The notes under the pieces are model-generated. The model had not been told where the DNA came from. It did not search any database and was given only the letters and a program-made list of their open reading frames with translations. This document shows positions 54,345 to 63,254 of a DNA stretch of 64,000 bases, in pieces. The stretch's first letter is position 1. Every line of letters begins with the position of its first letter. Both the position numbers and the translations under genes were made by a program. The DNA comes from Rhizobium mongolense subsp. loessense (GTDB lineage Bacteria; Pseudomonadota; Alphaproteobacteria; Rhizobiales; Rhizobiaceae): the NCBI RefSeq assembly GCF_900099775.1, contig NZ_FMTM01000002.1, positions 682,001-746,000 on the forward strand. Reading direction: 5' to 3'.

Positions 54345-55835
54345 ATGACCGAGGACCAGAAGAACATCGTCTCAGTCCGTTCCCTCACCAAAGCCTATGG
54401 CGCGACCGCAGTGCTGAAAGGGATCGATTTCTCGGTGGCCCGCGGCGAAATACATGCGCTCCTCGGCGGCAACGGCGCGGGCAAGTCGACACTCATCCGC
54501 ATCATCACGGGAACGGCCACGAAGGACGGTGGCGAACTCTTCTTCCGCGACGCCTCGGGCAACCTCCTCAGCGAGACGGACGGTCGCCTCAAGGTCGCCG
54601 TGGTCCATCAGGAACTGGCGCTTCTCCCGCATTTGACCGTCGCGGAGAACATCGCGCTGCCACACTTCCGCAAGGGATCCCGCCTCTACGATCGGCGCCT
54701 GGCGACAAGACAGGCGCATGACGCCTTGTCGATGATCGACCGCGACTTCGCGGCGGTCGCGCTAAACCGCCTCGTCGGCGATCTCAGCCTGCACGAGGGG
54801 CAGATGGTGGAGATCGCGCGAGCCCTGTCTTCGGGCGCCGAACTCATCCTGCTTGACGAGCCCACCGCCAATCTCACCGCAATCGAAACGGAGCGATTGT
54901 TCGGCGTCCTGCGGCGACTTGCGCGGGACAATGGCCTCTCGGTCGTCTTTGTCTCTCACCGCATGAAGGAAATCCGCCAGATCGCCAATGTCTGCTCAAT
55001 CATCCGGGACGGCAGGACGGTGGTGAAGAGCGTGCCGACGGGCGACCTGACTGACCGCGCGATCGTCGAGCATATGGGCCAGGCTCACGTTATGGCCGCT
55101 CCACGGGCCATCAGGGTGGCGCAACAGTCTATGGCAGGAGAACCGCTGACCATCACCGAAGACGGCTTCTCCGTCGTGTTGCAGCCGGGGACTATCCTCG
55201 GCGTTGCCGGTGCCCCGGCAGGCCCCGAGACGCTGATCGCCGCCCTCGTCGGGGCGGCCCACGCCAAGCGCTGGACGGTGACGCGCGCGGGATGGCCGGC
55301 TCGTTTCCGCTCCCCGCATCAGGCGGCGCGACTCGGCGCGGGTTTCGTAACAGGCGACCGGGCGCATCGCGGTATCCTTCACTCCCTGCCGATCATCGAC
55401 AACGTGCTCGCATCGCGTCGCGTTACACGGGGTTCGCTCTTCGCCAGGAAGCACGAAGGGGTCGAGTGCCTCGACCTGATGCAGGCGCTCAAGGTGAAGG
55501 CGGGCTCGCTCTGGCACCTGCCGAATACGCTGAGCGGCGGCACGCAGCAGAAGCTGCTTCTCGCCCGCTGGCTGAATCTGCCCTCTCGCCTTCTGGTCCT
55601 CGAAGAACCCACGCGTGGCGTCGATATCGGCACCAAGCGGGAAATCTACCAACTGATCCGCGACATGGCGGCAACCGGAACCGCGATCGTCTGGTGGTCC
55701 ACGGAAAATGCGGAACTGCTTGAAGTTTGCGACCGCGTGCTGGCCTTCGACACTGAAGGGCGCTCGTCTGGTGTGATCGAACGCGACCAACTCAGCGAGG
55801 ACAGGCTCGCGACACTGACAGGAATGGCGGCATGA
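54345..55835 (+). CDS. Sugar ABC transporter ATPase, RbsA type
   Basis: The 496-residue double ATPase of the ribose/xylose class has Walker A GGNGAGKST in the first half and signature-like LSLHEGQMVEIARAL. The second half has a degenerate Walker A region (GAPAGPETL), as is usual for RbsA, and LSGGTQQKLLLARWL. It starts 12 bases after the TRAP genes, so two importers share one transcript. Confidence 0.94.
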   Translation: MTEDQKNIVSVRSLTKAYGATAVLKGIDFSVARGEIHALLGGNGAGKSTLIRIITGTATKDGGELFFRDASGNLLSETDGRLKVAVVHQELALLPHLTVAENIALPHFRKGSRLYDRRLATRQAHDALSMIDRDFAAVALNRLVGDLSLHEGQMVEIARALSSGAELILLDEPTANLTAIETERLFGVLRRLARDNGLSVVFVSHRMKEIRQIANVCSIIRDGRTVVKSVPTGDLTDRAIVEHMGQAHVMAAPRAIRVAQQSMAGEPLTITEDGFSVVLQPGTILGVAGAPAGPETLIAALVGAAHAKRWTVTRAGWPARFRSPHQAARLGAGFVTGDRAHRGILHSLPIIDNVLASRRVTRGSLFARKHEGVECLDLMQALKVKAGSLWHLPNTLSGGTQQKLLLARWLNLPSRLLVLEEPTRGVDIGTKREIYQLIRDMAATGTAIVWWSTENAELLEVCDRVLAFDTEGRSSGVIERDQLSEDRLATLTGMAA

Positions 55836-56845
55836 CGAAAACCATCATGGACCAAGCCGGGGCAAGTATCGAAACGCGACCGGCAATCCGGACCCGGGAA
55901 AGTCTCCTTTCCAGTTACCGGACGGAATTGGCGATCGCCGGGGCAATCGTCCTTCTTGTGCTGGCGGTCGGAACCCAGGTGCCGCAGGCGCTGAGCTGGG
56001 GAAACTTTGCCAACATCACCCAGGCGGGCGCACCGCTGATCATCATGTCGCTCGGCGTGCTTCTCGTGGTGATCACCGGCGGTATCGACCTTTCGGTCGG
56101 ATCCGTCTTTTCGCTGACGGGCATGGTCACGGCGCAGGCCATGGCCATGGGTTTCGGCGGCGTAAGCGCCGCCCTCGCCGGGCTTGGAGTCGGCCTGGTC
56201 TTCGGCTCGATCAACGGCTTTCTTGTCACCGTGGCGGGGCTTGCGCCTTTCGTGGTGACGCTGATCACCTTCGCCGTTGCCGGCTCGCTTGCCTTCATCG
56301 TCACCAATGGACGGTCCATGCCGATCGGCGATCCGGATTTCTGGCTGCTCAACAGCGGCAGCCTTGTCCCCGGCGTGCCGAACTACATCCTGTTCTGCAT
56401 CGTGCTGCTCGTCGTCATCGAAATATTTCTCAAGAAGATGGTCGCGGGGCGCTGGTTCTACGCCGTTGGCAGCAGCGCGGCAGCCGCCCATCTTCTTGGA
56501 ATTCCCGTCAAGCGGACGCAGTTCTTCGCCTATGTCGCCTCGTCCCTCCTCGCATCCTTCTCCGGTTTGCTCACCATCTCTTACATTCTCAACGCGGAAT
56601 CGACGGCGGGCTCCAGCCTGATGCTGCAGGCGATCGCTGCTGTCGTCATCGGCGGGGCCAGCCTGCTCGGCGGCACGGGAACGGCGGTGGGCGCCGTCCT
56701 TGGGGCCCTGATGATCACGGTCATCCAGAACGGCGTCAATCTCATCGGCATCAACAGCTTCTGGCAGGGATCGGTCACCGGCCTCGCCATCCTGGTCGCG
56801 GTCCTGATCGATCGTTTCAGCAAATCGCGGCGCGGTGCCGTGTAA
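55832..56845 (+). CDS. Sugar ABC transporter permease, RbsC type
   Basis: The 337-residue membrane protein of the ribose permease class has VVITGGIDLSVGSVFSLTGM and AVVIGGASLLGGTGTAVGAV. It overlaps the ATPase gene by four bases. It forms the channel as a homodimer with RbsA and the following binding protein. Confidence 0.94.
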   Translation: MTKTIMDQAGASIETRPAIRTRESLLSSYRTELAIAGAIVLLVLAVGTQVPQALSWGNFANITQAGAPLIIMSLGVLLVVITGGIDLSVGSVFSLTGMVTAQAMAMGFGGVSAALAGLGVGLVFGSINGFLVTVAGLAPFVVTLITFAVAGSLAFIVTNGRSMPIGDPDFWLLNSGSLVPGVPNYILFCIVLLVVIEIFLKKMVAGRWFYAVGSSAAAAHLLGIPVKRTQFFAYVASSLLASFSGLLTISYILNAESTAGSSLMLQAIAAVVIGGASLLGGTGTAVGAVLGALMITVIQNGVNLIGINSFWQGSVTGLAILVAVLIDRFSKSRRGAV

Positions 56846-56887
56846 TCCGTCCTGGGGAGACCTGGACGTCAAGAGGAGGAAGAAGGC

Positions 56888-57862
56888 ATGAAGAAGAAAC
56901 TGAACGGGTGGCTGGCGATGGCAGCGAGCGTCGCGCTGGCGGCACTGTCGAGCGTGGCGCATGCGGAGGAGAAAAAGACGGTCGCCTATCTCGCGCCATC
57001 GCTCGACATTTCCTACTGGCAATGGGTCGGCTTCGGCGTGAAGCAGAAGGCGCAAGAGCTCGGCATGGACTATGTGGAGTTCACCTCGGAGAATTCGCCG
57101 GCCAAGCAGATGGACAATGCGCGTACGGCCGTGACCAAAGGCGTCGATGCGATTGTCATCGGTCCCGTGAGCTCGACCAGCACGCCGCCGCTGCTCGCCT
57201 ACCTGAAATCCCAGAACATCCCGATCGCGTTTGCCGGTATCGGCCCGCAGCCCGGCCAGACGGACTACACGTCCTCTGTCACCGCCAACAATTACGAGAC
57301 GGGGAAGGCGCAGGGCAGCTTCGTCTGCGCGCTCGCGAAAGAGCGCGGCGGCAACAAGGTTGGCATGCTGTCCCTTCCTCAGGACCGCGAGAACGCCCAG
57401 AAATATCTCAAGGGGGCTAAGGAGGCGTTTGCGGCCGATGGCTGCGAACTCGCTCAGATGCTCGAGACGCGCGGTCTCACCGTGAACGAAGCCGTGACGC
57501 AGGCCAATGACATGCTGACTGCCCATCCGGACATCAAGGCGATCTATGGCATGTATGACGAGGCCGGAACCGGCGCGGCGAAGGTTCTCGAGACCCGTGG
57601 CTTGACCGGAAAGATCGGCATCACGGTCGCCGACGGGAGCCCGACGACCATCGCGCTTCTGAAAGCCAACGCCATTCAGGGCATCTTCTTCCAGGAAGCG
57701 GTCGGCCAAGGCATTGACGGCACGCAGCAGGTGTTCAATGCACTGACAAACGCAAAGGTCGAGAAGGATCTTGCTCTCGTCATGCCGCTCGTGACTGCCG
57801 ACAAGATCGACACGCCCGAGGCCAAGGCCGTGATCGCGCGCGTTTTCCCGCCGAGCAACTGA
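56888..57862 (+). CDS. Sugar ABC transporter substrate-binding protein, RbsB type
   Basis: The 324-residue exported protein has a Sec signal ([20 protein letters not shown]). The mature part has the family 4 periplasmic-binding fold, with [30 protein letters not shown] and [15 protein letters not shown]. The ligand is a sugar or sugar derivative of the operon. Confidence 0.93.
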   Translation: MKKKLNGWLAMAASVALAALSSVAHAEEKKTVAYLAPSLDISYWQWVGFGVKQKAQELGMDYVEFTSENSPAKQMDNARTAVTKGVDAIVIGPVSSTSTPPLLAYLKSQNIPIAFAGIGPQPGQTDYTSSVTANNYETGKAQGSFVCALAKERGGNKVGMLSLPQDRENAQKYLKGAKEAFAADGCELAQMLETRGLTVNEAVTQANDMLTAHPDIKAIYGMYDEAGTGAAKVLETRGLTGKIGITVADGSPTTIALLKANAIQGIFFQEAVGQGIDGTQQVFNALTNAKVEKDLALVMPLVTADKIDTPEAKAVIARVFPPSN

Positions 57863-57872
57863 CCAGGAAAAG

Positions 57873-57901
57873 GCGGGAGCGGCCTGGATCGTCGTTCCCG
57901 C
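57873..57901 (+). promoter_or_regulatory. Stem-loop after the binding-protein gene
   Basis: GCGGGA (57873-57878) and TCCCGC (57896-57901) can pair between the binding-protein gene and the amidohydrolase gene. No T run follows. It resembles the hairpins after the other two ABC binding-protein genes in this window. Confidence 0.4.
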
Positions 57902-57918
57902 AACCCCGAGGAGGAACC

Positions 57919-58812
57919 ATGTCCGACATCGCCATTATCGACCCCCATTTCCACCTGTGGGATCTGGAGACAAACTACTATCCCTGGCTTTGCGACGGCG
58001 TGAAGCCATCCGCCTTCGGGGACTATACCGCCATCAACAAGACCTACTTGATCGGGGATTTACTGACCGACGCGAAGGACCAAAACTTGGTCAAGGCGGT
58101 CCACCTCGATGTCGGGTTCGACCCGAAGAACCCGGCCGGTGAGACCAAGTGGCTCCAGAGTATCGCCGACGAGCATGGTTTCCCGCACGGCATCGTCGGC
58201 TATGCCGACTTGCGCAAGCCCGATGTCGGCGACCTGCTCGACGAGCATATGCAATACGCGAATTTCCGTGGCATCCGCCAGTCGATGAACTATCACACCG
58301 ACGCCGCCAAGACGTACCTGGCCGAGCCCGAGGTGAGCCGAACGCCGGAATGGCGCCGGGGCTTCAGGGAACTGGCGCGCCGGGGACTTAGCTTCGACCT
58401 CCAGCTCTATTACTGGCAGATGGAAGAGTTTCTCGAAGTCGCTCGCGATTTTCCCGACGTCCAGATCATCCTCAACCATACCGGCATGCAGGTCGACGGC
58501 CCCGCGCATTTCGACGGCTGGCGCAAGGCCATGCATAGGCTGGCGCAGGCGCCGAACGTCGCGTGCAAGATCTCGGGTCTCGGCATGGGTGACTGGACCT
58601 GGAACACCGAGAGCATACGCCCCTATGTCGAGGAGGCGATCGGCGCCTTCGGCGTTGAGCGGGCAATGTTTGCCTCGAATTTCCCTGTCGACAAGCTGTT
58701 CTCGAGCTATGACGCGATATGGAACGCTTTCAAGGAAATCACCCTCGGTTACTCAGCTTCGGAACGCTCGGCACTGTTCCACGACAACGCCGAGCGGTTC
58801 TACCGGCTTTAG
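57919..58812 (+). CDS. Amidohydrolase-family lactonase-like protein
   Basis: The 297-residue TIM-barrel protein begins IIDPHFHLWDLE (metal-binding HxH) and has LNHTGMQVDGP, CKISGLGMGDW and the aspartate region FASNFPVDKL. It matches the L-fuconolactone/2-pyrone-4,6-dicarboxylate lactonase group. As the last gene of the operon it probably opens a sugar lactone made by the SDR; this is inference. Confidence 0.9.
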   Translation: MSDIAIIDPHFHLWDLETNYYPWLCDGVKPSAFGDYTAINKTYLIGDLLTDAKDQNLVKAVHLDVGFDPKNPAGETKWLQSIADEHGFPHGIVGYADLRKPDVGDLLDEHMQYANFRGIRQSMNYHTDAAKTYLAEPEVSRTPEWRRGFRELARRGLSFDLQLYYWQMEEFLEVARDFPDVQIILNHTGMQVDGPAHFDGWRKAMHRLAQAPNVACKISGLGMGDWTWNTESIRPYVEEAIGAFGVERAMFASNFPVDKLFSSYDAIWNAFKEITLGYSASERSALFHDNAERFYRL

Positions 58813-59012
58813 CAGCCGCGATTGTACCGTGATAAAAGTCTGCCGACCCATCCTGGTCGGATGATCAGCGGATTGCCTGAAAATGCCAGGCGTACTTAGA
58901 TCATGGAGAAATGCACGATTTTACATACCCAATGGACCACAGCAACGGGCAAACCAAGCCGCAGCAAGGCAAGCGCATCTCAAATCAAAAGTGCAACTGT
59001 ACTGCTAGTTTG

Positions 59013-59036
59013 GGAGCCGGACCGCTGCCCGGCTCC
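59013..59036. terminator. Hairpin between convergent genes
   Basis: GGAGCCGG (59013-59020) and CCGGCTCC (59029-59036) form a perfect eight-pair stem with an eight-base loop, between the amidohydrolase and gfa stops. It has no T run on either strand, so termination is only a guess from position. Confidence 0.4.
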
Positions 59037-59043
59037 TTGCGAT

Positions 59044-59616
59044 CTAGGCTGCGAGGACGCCGCTCTTCTTTGCCGCCCAAGTGGCGATGTAGTCCATCAG
59101 GCCAGGTGAGAGGCAGTCATAAGGTGCAAGGTCCAGCTCGACGAGCCGCTCACGGATTGCGTCCATCTCTGAAGGGTCATACCCTGCCTCGATGATTGAG
59201 GACACGAATGCGGCAAATGCCGGTTCCGCCCATCCTTCTTCTTCGAAACGCTCTGGATGGATGAAGGACAAGCCGTTGAACGGATGATCCCGATCCACCG
59301 GCCCATACATATGGACACCGCACTCCTTACAGGCATGTCGCTGGATGAGCGCATTTGGATCGACGACCGCGAGCTTATTGCCGTTCTCAACGACTTCCAC
59401 GGCTTGCGTGGGTACCACTGCAACAATGGAGAAATTTGCGCCTACCGGTTTCCAGCACTTGGTGCAGCCGCAGGCATGATTATGGGCGATATCGCCGTTG
59501 ATCTTCACCTTAACCGGCTTCGTCGTGCACTCGCATGTGAGAGTGCCTCCTGCGAACAGGCCGCTGCCCTTCTTCAATCCCCCATCGACATCGGGGTGTA
59601 TGCCGACATTTGCCAT
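59044..59616 (-). CDS. gfa: S-(hydroxymethyl)glutathione synthase
   Basis: The 190-residue zinc protein of the GFA family has the cysteine ligands in [16 protein letters not shown] and KECGVHMYG. It is thought to promote formaldehyde addition to glutathione, although that activity is debated. AGGAGGAAG precedes the ATG. It follows the alcohol dehydrogenase gene on the same strand, a normal formaldehyde-handling pair. Confidence 0.92.
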   Translation of the reverse strand: MANVGIHPDVDGGLKKGSGLFAGGTLTCECTTKPVKVKINGDIAHNHACGCTKCWKPVGANFSIVAVVPTQAVEVVENGNKLAVVDPNALIQRHACKECGVHMYGPVDRDHPFNGLSFIHPERFEEEGWAEPAFAAFVSSIIEAGYDPSEMDAIRERLVELDLAPYDCLSPGLMDYIATWAAKKSGVLAA

Positions 59617-59703
59617 CTTCTTCCTCCTATTTGGCCGGACACCGCGCCGCGTTCAGATCGGCAGGGGGCCGATCAGCGATTAGGTCGCTCCATTGGAACT
59701 CCG

Positions 59704-60810
59704 TTACAGTTCGACCGCGTAGTAGGTGAAGCCGCCTTCGTCCTTTCCGACGCCAGAAATAGCTTCATTGATCCTCTCCAGCGGCCACACCATCGGCAGC
59801 ATTACCGACATGTCGATGATCCCTGCTTCGACCATCGCAGCAATCTCCATGCCTTCGGCGGCCGTAAACCATACCGAGCCGATCAATTCCATCTGCTCGT
59901 CCATCCACCACTTGACGTCGACGGGCAAAGCCCCCGACGTGCCGCCGATGTTGACGATGCGGCCTCCTCGTTTGACGCCACCCATGGCGTCCAGCATGGA
60001 GTCGAGCGGCGCCTTGGCGCCGAGCGTATCAAGCATCAAGTCCGCTCCGCTCCCGTTGGTCTGCTCCTTGACGAAGGCTCCGGAAGATCCCTTCACGTTC
60101 GAGAAGGTGATGATCCGGTCCGGCGCGATCGCGTTCAGCCGCTCGAGCAGCGTCTCGCCTCTGGCCACGGCGTAGATTTTGGCAACGCCCATCGCCAATG
60201 CGAACAACGTCGCACCCAAGCCTAGCGTCCCAGTGGCGCCGTTGATGATCAGAGTCTTGCCCATGAGTGGACCGCATTTTTTGAGGGCGGCGTAGGAGGT
60301 GCCGAGATAGCCCATACGGGAACCCTGGACGAACGTCATGTTGTCGGGGATTTTGATGGCCTGCGACTGCGGGGCGAGCATGAATTCGCCAAATCCGCCG
60401 TAAGGATAACGGGCGAACATTTCCATGCTTTTTTGATTGTAGCCGAAGTACCCGCCAAGCGTCCAATATTCGCAGGCCTGCGGCTTGCCTGAAGAACAAT
60501 GATGGCATGTGCCGCAGAAACGTCCGGGATTCACATAAACCCTGTCGCCTGGCTTAAGGCCGACGACCTGGGGACCCACCTCGTGGACCACGCCACTCGG
60601 ATCGAGGCCATGAATCGCAGGCCGTGGCGGCAATGGCATCTGTGGATACCACGTCTCCCAGTTGGCCAGAACGTTCGCGAGATTTGGAACCATTCCGCAG
60701 GCTTTCACGCGGACGATCACGTCGCTGCCGGTGGCCGTTGGTCGCTCGACCTCGTCGATGCTCATCGGCTGACCCACGGCATGAAGCCGGGCGGCACGCA
60801 TCAGTTCCAT
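59704..60810 (-). CDS. Zinc-dependent alcohol dehydrogenase
   Basis: The 368-residue medium-chain dehydrogenase has the structural zinc lobe CGTCHHCSSGKPQAC, a Rossmann loop GATGTLGLGATLFAL and HGLDPSGVV. The residue after the first catalytic zinc position reads ACGMVPNL, unlike the common CGVCRTD, so substrate specificity may differ. The ATG at 60810 follows GGAGGAAT; the longer open frame is upstream non-coding. It sits with gfa and may be a formaldehyde or aryl alcohol dehydrogenase. Confidence 0.9.
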   Translation of the reverse strand: MELMRAARLHAVGQPMSIDEVERPTATGSDVIVRVKACGMVPNLANVLANWETWYPQMPLPPRPAIHGLDPSGVVHEVGPQVVGLKPGDRVYVNPGRFCGTCHHCSSGKPQACEYWTLGGYFGYNQKSMEMFARYPYGGFGEFMLAPQSQAIKIPDNMTFVQGSRMGYLGTSYAALKKCGPLMGKTLIINGATGTLGLGATLFALAMGVAKIYAVARGETLLERLNAIAPDRIITFSNVKGSSGAFVKEQTNGSGADLMLDTLGAKAPLDSMLDAMGGVKRGGRIVNIGGTSGALPVDVKWWMDEQMELIGSVWFTAAEGMEIAAMVEAGIIDMSVMLPMVWPLERINEAISGVGKDEGGFTYYAVEL

Positions 60811-60844
60811 CGGTATTCCTCCCAAACTCAAAGATTGCGTCGCA

Positions 60845-60861
60845 TTGACATTCCAATTGGA
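60845..60861. promoter_or_regulatory. Putative promoter element with palindrome
   Basis: TTGACA (60845-60850) is followed directly by the palindrome TCCAATTGGA (60852-60861), in the gap between the divergent dehydrogenase and DoxX genes. No good -10 box is evident, so this is tentative. Confidence 0.35.
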
Positions 60862-60950
60862 TTGTGAATACCGTCTAGTATCTGAAAAGGCAAGCGGGGA
60901 ATGGCAACTATCCTCGCCGACCCGGCGGAGGCCGGCGTCAAGGAGGAGAA

Positions 60951-61301
60951 ATGGATTTCGTTTTGGTCGACTGGCTGCGCATTCTCTGCGGCGTCTGGTT
61001 GATTCCCCACCTGATCGGCAAAGGCCTGCACTATGAGAAAGCCGGAGGAACATTCGAGGCGGCAGGTTTCAAACCTGGCAAGCTTTTCGTTGGCGTTACC
61101 ATCGTTGCGGAGGCATGCGCAGCGGCGGGATTGATTCTTTCTGTTTATCCCAGGGTTGCAGCTGTTTTCGGTGCCTTGGTATTGCTCGGCGCCGGCTACG
61201 CGGTCGTGAAGATCAACGGCATGAACTGGCGCTGGCAGAAGATGGGGCCAGAGTATCCAATCTTTTGGGCACTCATTTGTCTGCTAACGGCTCTTGTATG
61301 A
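60951..61301 (+). CDS. DoxX-family membrane protein
   Basis: The 116-residue protein has four helices in the DoxX pattern (FVLVDWLRILCGVWLIPHLIG cut for length; VAEACAAAGLILSV; AVFGALVLLGAGYAV). The ATG at 60951 follows AAGGAGGAG. It diverges from the alcohol dehydrogenase and precedes a TetR gene. Confidence 0.85.
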   Translation: MDFVLVDWLRILCGVWLIPHLIGKGLHYEKAGGTFEAAGFKPGKLFVGVTIVAEACAAAGLILSVYPRVAAVFGALVLLGAGYAVVKINGMNWRWQKMGPEYPIFWALICLLTALV

Positions 61302-61357
61302 TCGCTGCATTTTGAGGTACGCCTCGGTGTCTGGATACGCGAGAACGGGAATTTCGA

Positions 61358-61975
61358 ATGGCACGGCTGACACGTGAGCAAAGTCAGGCTCGAACGAAAG
61401 AGAAGCTTCTAGCGTCCGCTTATGAAGTCATGGCACGGTACGGCTACGCTGGGGCTTCGATTGAGCGGATCGCCGAGGAAGCCGGCTATTCGAAGGGAGC
61501 GTTCTACTCGAACTTTGCCAACAAGGAAGACATCTTCCTCCAGCTCCTTGCCGGCAATGCCGGTGGAGACGTGGTTCAACTGACGGAACTTCTCGGCAAA
61601 TGCGATGACCCGATGGAGCTCATCGACACTCTCGCGAGCTGGGCGAACAACCGTGGGGATGACCGCCGATGGGGAATGCTGGCGATCGAGCTGCTGCGTA
61701 TGGCACAGCATGATCACACGCTGGGAGATCGTCACATAGGGCTCTTCCGGGATCAATGGGAGGGCGTAGGCAAGATCCTCATCGATAAGTTGGATCTCGT
61801 TACGCAGCCTCCTGCGAGTCCGTTCTATATCGGCGGTATCGTTCTCGAGCTCACCTATGGTGGTATTTCGAGCTTCCTCAAGGACGGAGCACCTGGCGAC
61901 ATGGTCCGGGTCGTTCTACGAGACATGTACCGGTCGTCGCGGGCAACCAAATCTGGCGTCCCGGTAAAAGCCTGA
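61358..61975 (+). CDS. TetR-family regulator
   Basis: The 205-residue protein has a TetR helix-turn-helix (IERIAEEAGYSKGAFYSNFA, about residues 33-52) followed by a helical ligand domain. It may control the DoxX/alcohol dehydrogenase pair or the downstream operon that has repeated TGGTATTT motifs. Confidence 0.93.
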   Translation: MARLTREQSQARTKEKLLASAYEVMARYGYAGASIERIAEEAGYSKGAFYSNFANKEDIFLQLLAGNAGGDVVQLTELLGKCDDPMELIDTLASWANNRGDDRRWGMLAIELLRMAQHDHTLGDRHIGLFRDQWEGVGKILIDKLDLVTQPPASPFYIGGIVLELTYGGISSFLKDGAPGDMVRVVLRDMYRSSRATKSGVPVKA

Positions 61976-62119
61976 CAGAGTCCATCGGCTACACAGAATG
62001 AGCAACGGGCGGCTTTTACTTTAGTCGTCCCACGCGCACTCAACCTCTCAACATTCTATCGATCATCGAAGCTGCCACGCAGCGGGGACAAACCACCCGC
62101 TTTTGCGTCTATAGCGAGC

Positions 62120-62148
62120 TTGACATCGGAAAATTCAAAGACTACATT
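62120..62148 (+). promoter_or_regulatory. Candidate promoter of the riboswitch operon
   Basis: TTGACA (62120-62125) and TACATT (62143-62148) are separated by 17 bases. A start near 62155 would give a leader of about 225 bases with the GEMM-like aptamer in its middle. Confidence 0.5.
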
Positions 62149-62188
62149 TCACTCAAAGACTGAATGGTATTTGAAAACTGTTTGGTAT
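62135..62188 (+). repeat. Three tandem 18-bp imperfect repeats
   Basis: Units start at 62135, 62153 and 62171. Units 1 and 2 share TCAAAGACT; units 2 and 3 share ACTG..TGGTAT. The spacing of exactly 18 bases keeps the copies on similar helix faces. ACT-N-TTTGGTAT also recurs near the right edge of the window (about 63982-63993). These look like regulator sites overlapping the promoter. Confidence 0.5.
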
Positions 62189-62244
62189 TTAAGTCGCAAA
62201 CTGCGGCGACCGCTGTCGAGGAGCATGCGGGCTATGGGGATCAT

Positions 62245-62344
62245 GGGCAAAGGTAAAATGACAGTGAGCTGTCGAAGGACGCAAGCCGGAGGCTAAGGCA
62301 CCGGTTTTCTTGGTGCCGGGTGCCACGCGTCGGCGTGCCGGCAC
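62245..62344 (+). promoter_or_regulatory. GEMM-like (cyclic-di-GMP-I class) riboswitch
   Basis: In order there are: GGGCAAA (62245-62251); a hairpin GACAG-TGAG-CTGTC (62260-62273); GGACGCAAGCC (62277-62287); GGAGGCTAAGG; a hairpin GGCACC...GGTGCC (62297-62317); and GCCGGGTGCC (62315-62324). The GEMM consensus has GGGCAAA, a tetraloop hairpin, GGACGCAAAGCC, CTAAGG, a hairpin and GCCGGGTTGCC. Two conserved runs are one base short, and the tetraloop is TGAG rather than GNRA. The stem CACGC-GTCG-GCGTG (62324-62337) overlaps the aptamer end and could be the switching element. It probably controls the genes at 62381 and 63255. Confidence 0.6.
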
Positions 62345-62380
62345 TGCAGGATATACATTTCGCAATTCGGAAGGCTTCGC

Positions 62381-63235
62381 ATGCTTGGATTTGGCAACTC
62401 CCCGCAGGAGGCGCTGGCCGCGTCCCTGCTCGCCATGGTGCTCGTTGGCATTTTTGCGTCGGGTCTGATGCGCTGGCGCGGCCTGATACGCCTTACCGAC
62501 CTCCTAATGCCTGTTGCATTGCTGGCAGCCTATTGGCTCGTCTACAACAAGATGCCGGCTTTTCCGCCTGTCGGGGCGGTCAACAAGGTGTTCTATGTGA
62601 TTGTTATCGGGACGATAGTCGGCTTCGCGGTCGAGATCGCTGCCCAACCCGCGGTTCGAGTTGTTTCCCTATTTCAGCCCGTGGCGGCCGCGGTCTATAT
62701 TGGCCTGCCCCGTTTGGTTGTGGCGTCTTGGGAAGTGGTGGCTGCGGCGGCAGCGGGCGTGGCTATAATGTGGCTCATCTTGCCAGGGGCGACGGCTGGC
62801 CCGGAAGATGATGTGAAGCGGGGCGGCATTGTTGCCGTGCTCGCACTCGGCTTCGCGCCGATAGCCCTTCTGGGTGCGTCGTCCTCCTCATTTCAACTCT
62901 GTCTCATGCTCGCAGCGGGCTGCTTTGGCATTCTCCTCGTGCACGTCGTCAACCCCGTTTTCCGCTTCGGCGGTGCTTCAGCGACCGGAGCATTGGGTGG
63001 ATTGATTTCCGTCGCTTACACGGTGGTATTGATCACCCGCAAAGCCGATCCCATCGCTATTGCGGTCCTCGGCCTCTGCCTCGTGCTGCCAGTGTTCTCG
63101 GAACGTATCTGTCGGATGCTTGGCGTATCTCGGTCGTTTCCGCGCCTTTTCGTCCATGTGTCCCTCGCCGTGCTTCCGGCCGCGTTGGCGGTCGCTGTCG
63201 CGTTCCTGGACTACGGATCGAGCTTTCCAGTTTAA
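62381..63235 (+). CDS. Multi-pass membrane protein of unknown function
   Basis: The 284-residue protein has about eight to nine hydrophobic helices and few charged residues. It has no signature I can match to a known transporter or enzyme. GGAAGG lies before the ATG. The gene follows the GEMM-like leader and precedes a YceI gene by 19 bases, so a cell-envelope or surface-related role under second-messenger control is possible. Confidence 0.75.
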   Translation: MLGFGNSPQEALAASLLAMVLVGIFASGLMRWRGLIRLTDLLMPVALLAAYWLVYNKMPAFPPVGAVNKVFYVIVIGTIVGFAVEIAAQPAVRVVSLFQPVAAAVYIGLPRLVVASWEVVAAAAAGVAIMWLILPGATAGPEDDVKRGGIVAVLALGFAPIALLGASSSSFQLCLMLAAGCFGILLVHVVNPVFRFGGASATGALGGLISVAYTVVLITRKADPIAIAVLGLCLVLPVFSERICRMLGVSRSFPRLFVHVSLAVLPAALAVAVAFLDYGSSFPV

Positions 63236-63254
63236 CTCAAGGAGGAGAATGAAA

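Noticed and set aside
55646..57709. 687-residue minus-strand frame across the RbsC/RbsB-type genes
   Set aside because: It is antisense to two clear genes and its arginine/aspartate-rich composition is typical of shadow frames in GC-rich DNA.
59013..59036. Strong bidirectional terminator
   Set aside because: The stem is good but neither strand has a T tract; kept only as a low-confidence hairpin.
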